The position numbers and the translations under genes were made by a program. Of a stretch of DNA of 64,000 nucleotides, positions 62,481 through 64,000 are shown piece after piece; position 1 is the stretch's first letter; every line of letters begins with the position of its first letter. The DNA lies in contig CM046298.1 of assembly GCA_025267735.1 (NCBI GenBank), positions 32,091,264 to 32,155,263 of the forward strand. Direction: 5' to 3'. The DNA is from Mactra quadrangularis (lineage: Eukaryota; Mollusca; Bivalvia; Venerida; Mactridae). The notes under the pieces were generated by a model. It was not told where the DNA came from. It searched no databases and was given only the letters and a program-made list of their open reading frames with translations.

Positions 62481-62635
62481 TTGACAGCACGAACCGGATA
62501 GAAGACGGCTGTAGTGTAAATGAAAACAAAAAAACACATGTTTATATAGCTCCCTATTTCACTAGTATTTGTCTTAATCTTGAATGGAACTATCCATATT
62601 TTCATCATCAACCTTTAGAGTAAGGTTTTAACAAT

Positions 62636-63691
62636 TCAATGGCGGGGTTGATTTCTGAAGTGTTGTAGTTCTTCCACTGATAAAAGTGGTTTTGTTAAGT
62701 CAGTTGAAAGGTCTATTTTCATCTTTTTTCCGTTTACTAGAAGTGCCAGAATGCGGCCTTCGTCTGACCAGCAATTTGTCACCCCTTCTAAATTTGAAAC
62801 CTTTTCAAGAAGCTTTGCATTTCTTCCCGTCAGATCTTCCCGTATTACGATAGCTGAACCCTTTAACTGTCTACGTTTGCTTATAACGTCTCTTTTTAAA
62901 GCCTTCGAAACGAACTTGCATATCACCGGGCGGTTACCTTCACTAGAGAACTTACCCAATCTGTGGGCAATATCAATGTCTGAGTGTTGTATCTTCATTT
63001 TAAGTTTATTGTTTAATGTTTCAACAACTAGATTGGTACTTTCTAGAGCGTTTTCCTTTTTATTCCCATCGTGTAGTCCATAGATTCTAACACTGTTACA
63101 TCTACTGTATTGCTCCAAATCGTTTAAATACTTCTCATTAATTTTTGTTCTAGTTGCTGCCTCTTGTAAACTATTTATCAAATCAAGATTCTGCTGTTTC
63201 AAATTTTTAATTTCGTTTTCCATGATTTCACTCTGGACTTTACTATCACTAGCTTCATTTTTTATGCTTTCTATTTCAGTTTTATGAAATTCAAGGCATT
63301 TTTCTATATTCAACATTTTGTCTTTCATGGACGAAATTTCCCGTCTGAATTCTTTCATTATTTCACTTTTAAAAGATTCCAGGCAATTTTTCACGAATTT
63401 TTCAGTCACTATCTTATTTAAACTCTGGTCAATATACTCCTTTGAAGCTAGTTTATTCATTTTACAGTCTAAATTGCTCATCAATTTAGTCAAGTCTTGT
63501 AAGCTAATATCACTTTTGGATTTATCAAGTCCAAATAATGAGTCCAGAGTAGTTTGTGAATCTTGGGAGTGGGGGATATCCTCGTTCCCAGACTCTGATG
63601 ACTTCGTACTCTTGGATTTGGCTTTCCCGCGTCCTGACATTTTATTTTTAATGTTTGTATTTCTGCAAAATTTGACTACAATTTTTTCCAC
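62636..63691 (-). CDS. LINE ORF1, RNA-binding chaperone
   Basis: This is an intact 351-residue frame. Met18 (63,640, MSGRGKAKSKSTKS) is the likelier start because the preceding residues look like leader sequence. Domains are a basic Ser/Lys-rich N-terminus, a long charged coiled coil (about 85-195), an RRM opening at RCNSVRIYGL (197-206), DIDIAHRLGK (238-247), and the conserved C-terminal domain with RPVICKFVSKALKRDVISK (254-272) and VIREDLTGRNAKLLEKV. This is the type II ORF1p layout of L1-like elements. The protein forms trimers, coats LINE RNA and acts as a nucleic-acid chaperone. Intactness suggests recent activity. Confidence 0.9.
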   Translation of the reverse strand: MEKIVVKFCRNTNIKNKMSGRGKAKSKSTKSSESGNEDIPHSQDSQTTLDSLFGLDKSKSDISLQDLTKLMSNLDCKMNKLASKEYIDQSLNKIVTEKFVKNCLESFKSEIMKEFRREISSMKDKMLNIEKCLEFHKTEIESIKNEASDSKVQSEIMENEIKNLKQQNLDLINSLQEAATRTKINEKYLNDLEQYSRCNSVRIYGLHDGNKKENALESTNLVVETLNNKLKMKIQHSDIDIAHRLGKFSSEGNRPVICKFVSKALKRDVISKRRQLKGSAIVIREDLTGRNAKLLEKVSNLEGVTNCWSDEGRILALLVNGKKMKIDLSTDLTKPLLSVEELQHFRNQPRH

Positions 63692-64000
63692 TTACGTGAT
63701 GTTAATTAGTGTCCAAGTTTAATCCAACCTAATATGATACAATCCGTTTGAACTATTCTGAAATATTCATTGAGCACTAAAACTGGTCGAACCGGTTTCT
63801 CACAAGCTTGGCCACACCCTTTAAAGAGAAAAGTCCTTATAAGTCCATTTTTGAATATTTTTCCATCCAAAGAAAATCACTAATATGTAGTCCTATGTTA
63901 ATATAACAATTAGGGCATATTTTTAATAACCCTGCTGTAGAATTGTAATTTTTTCGAAGAATTTTATGAGACACGAAAAAACCACGTCTTGTCTCATCAA
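63692..64000 (-). other. LINE 5' leader, incomplete
   Basis: Presumed 5' UTR upstream of ORF1. A short inverted repeat (ATGAGACACG and CGTCTTGTCTCAT, about 63,965-63,997) lies at the window edge. Confidence 0.4.

Larger units (their letters stand above)
54000..64000 (-). mobile_element. L1/Tx1-type LINE, at least 10 kb
   Basis: In sense order (right to left) there is a 5' leader beyond 63,691, ORF1 (63,691-62,636), a 4.3-kb inter-ORF region with a promoter-like patch and two tandem arrays, ORF2 (58,282-54,490), a 3' UTR of about 490 bp with short repeats, and a 10-A tail (T10 at 54,000-54,009). The tail abuts block copy C2, so that insertion point is clear; the 5' junction lies outside the window. 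Ten kilobases is long for this group, which is usually 5-7 kb. Alternatively, two neighbouring related elements each contribute one ORF. Confidence 0.85.

Noticed and set aside
62751..63722. Open frames on the plus strand opposite ORF1
   Set aside because: They are antisense shadows of the intact ORF1 coding sequence.
63960..64000. Hammerhead-like motif in the LINE leader (TTGATGAGAC)
   Set aside because: The conserved C of the core is missing and the required stems do not form; only a short bulged hairpin is present.

Overview
The window is eukaryotic, AT-rich and mostly non-coding: spliced genes with GT-AG introns, tRNA-derived SINEs, several small inverted-repeat transposons and a large L1/Tx1-type LINE. 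The recurring GTTTGTTTGGGTTTAAC motif, the SINEs and the LINE type are what I would expect from a marine mollusc, most likely a bivalve. That assignment is an inference from repeat style, not from a marker gene.

Region 1 (1-21,000) is single-copy-like sequence sprinkled with transposons. Its one recognisable host gene is a lipocalin-like gene on the minus strand (5,066 down to about 3,646). Four exons splice in frame across GT-AG introns, giving a signal peptide, the lipocalin GRW motif and three cysteines. Just downstream lies a 625-bp hAT-like element with 8-bp target duplications that encloses the decayed C-terminus of a LINE reverse transcriptase. Other items are several MITEs (154-885, 9,899-10,309, 11,757-12,132), a pentanucleotide array drifting through four related units (8,641-8,790), a 1.9-kb TIR element (14,498-16,404) and an unidentified decaying coding region (12,878-13,740).

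Region 2 (about 21,150-49,215) is two diverged tandem copies, A and B, of a 13-14 kb non-coding block. They differ by clean insertions. Two different SINEs, a mariner-type MITE, a small hAT-like MITE and a palindromic element are each present in one copy and absent from the other, so the window carries its own filled/empty-site controls. Two further partial copies in reverse orientation (about 51,360-54,000) and shorter fragments belong to the same family.

Region 3 (54,000-64,000) is a LINE on the minus strand, inserted into one of the reverse copies. ORF1 (coiled coil, RRM, C-terminal domain) is intact. ORF2 (APE endonuclease, reverse transcriptase, CCHC knuckle) is complete except for one extra T in a T9 run and one in-frame TGA. 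Unusually, 4.3 kb separates ORF1 from ORF2. That gap is dominated by about twenty copies of a 137-bp tandem unit, and most well-preserved units encode a 13-14-bp hairpin. In diverged units the stem changes keep the stem paired only if the RNA is read in the LINE sense orientation. I regard this hairpin array as the most interesting object in the window.
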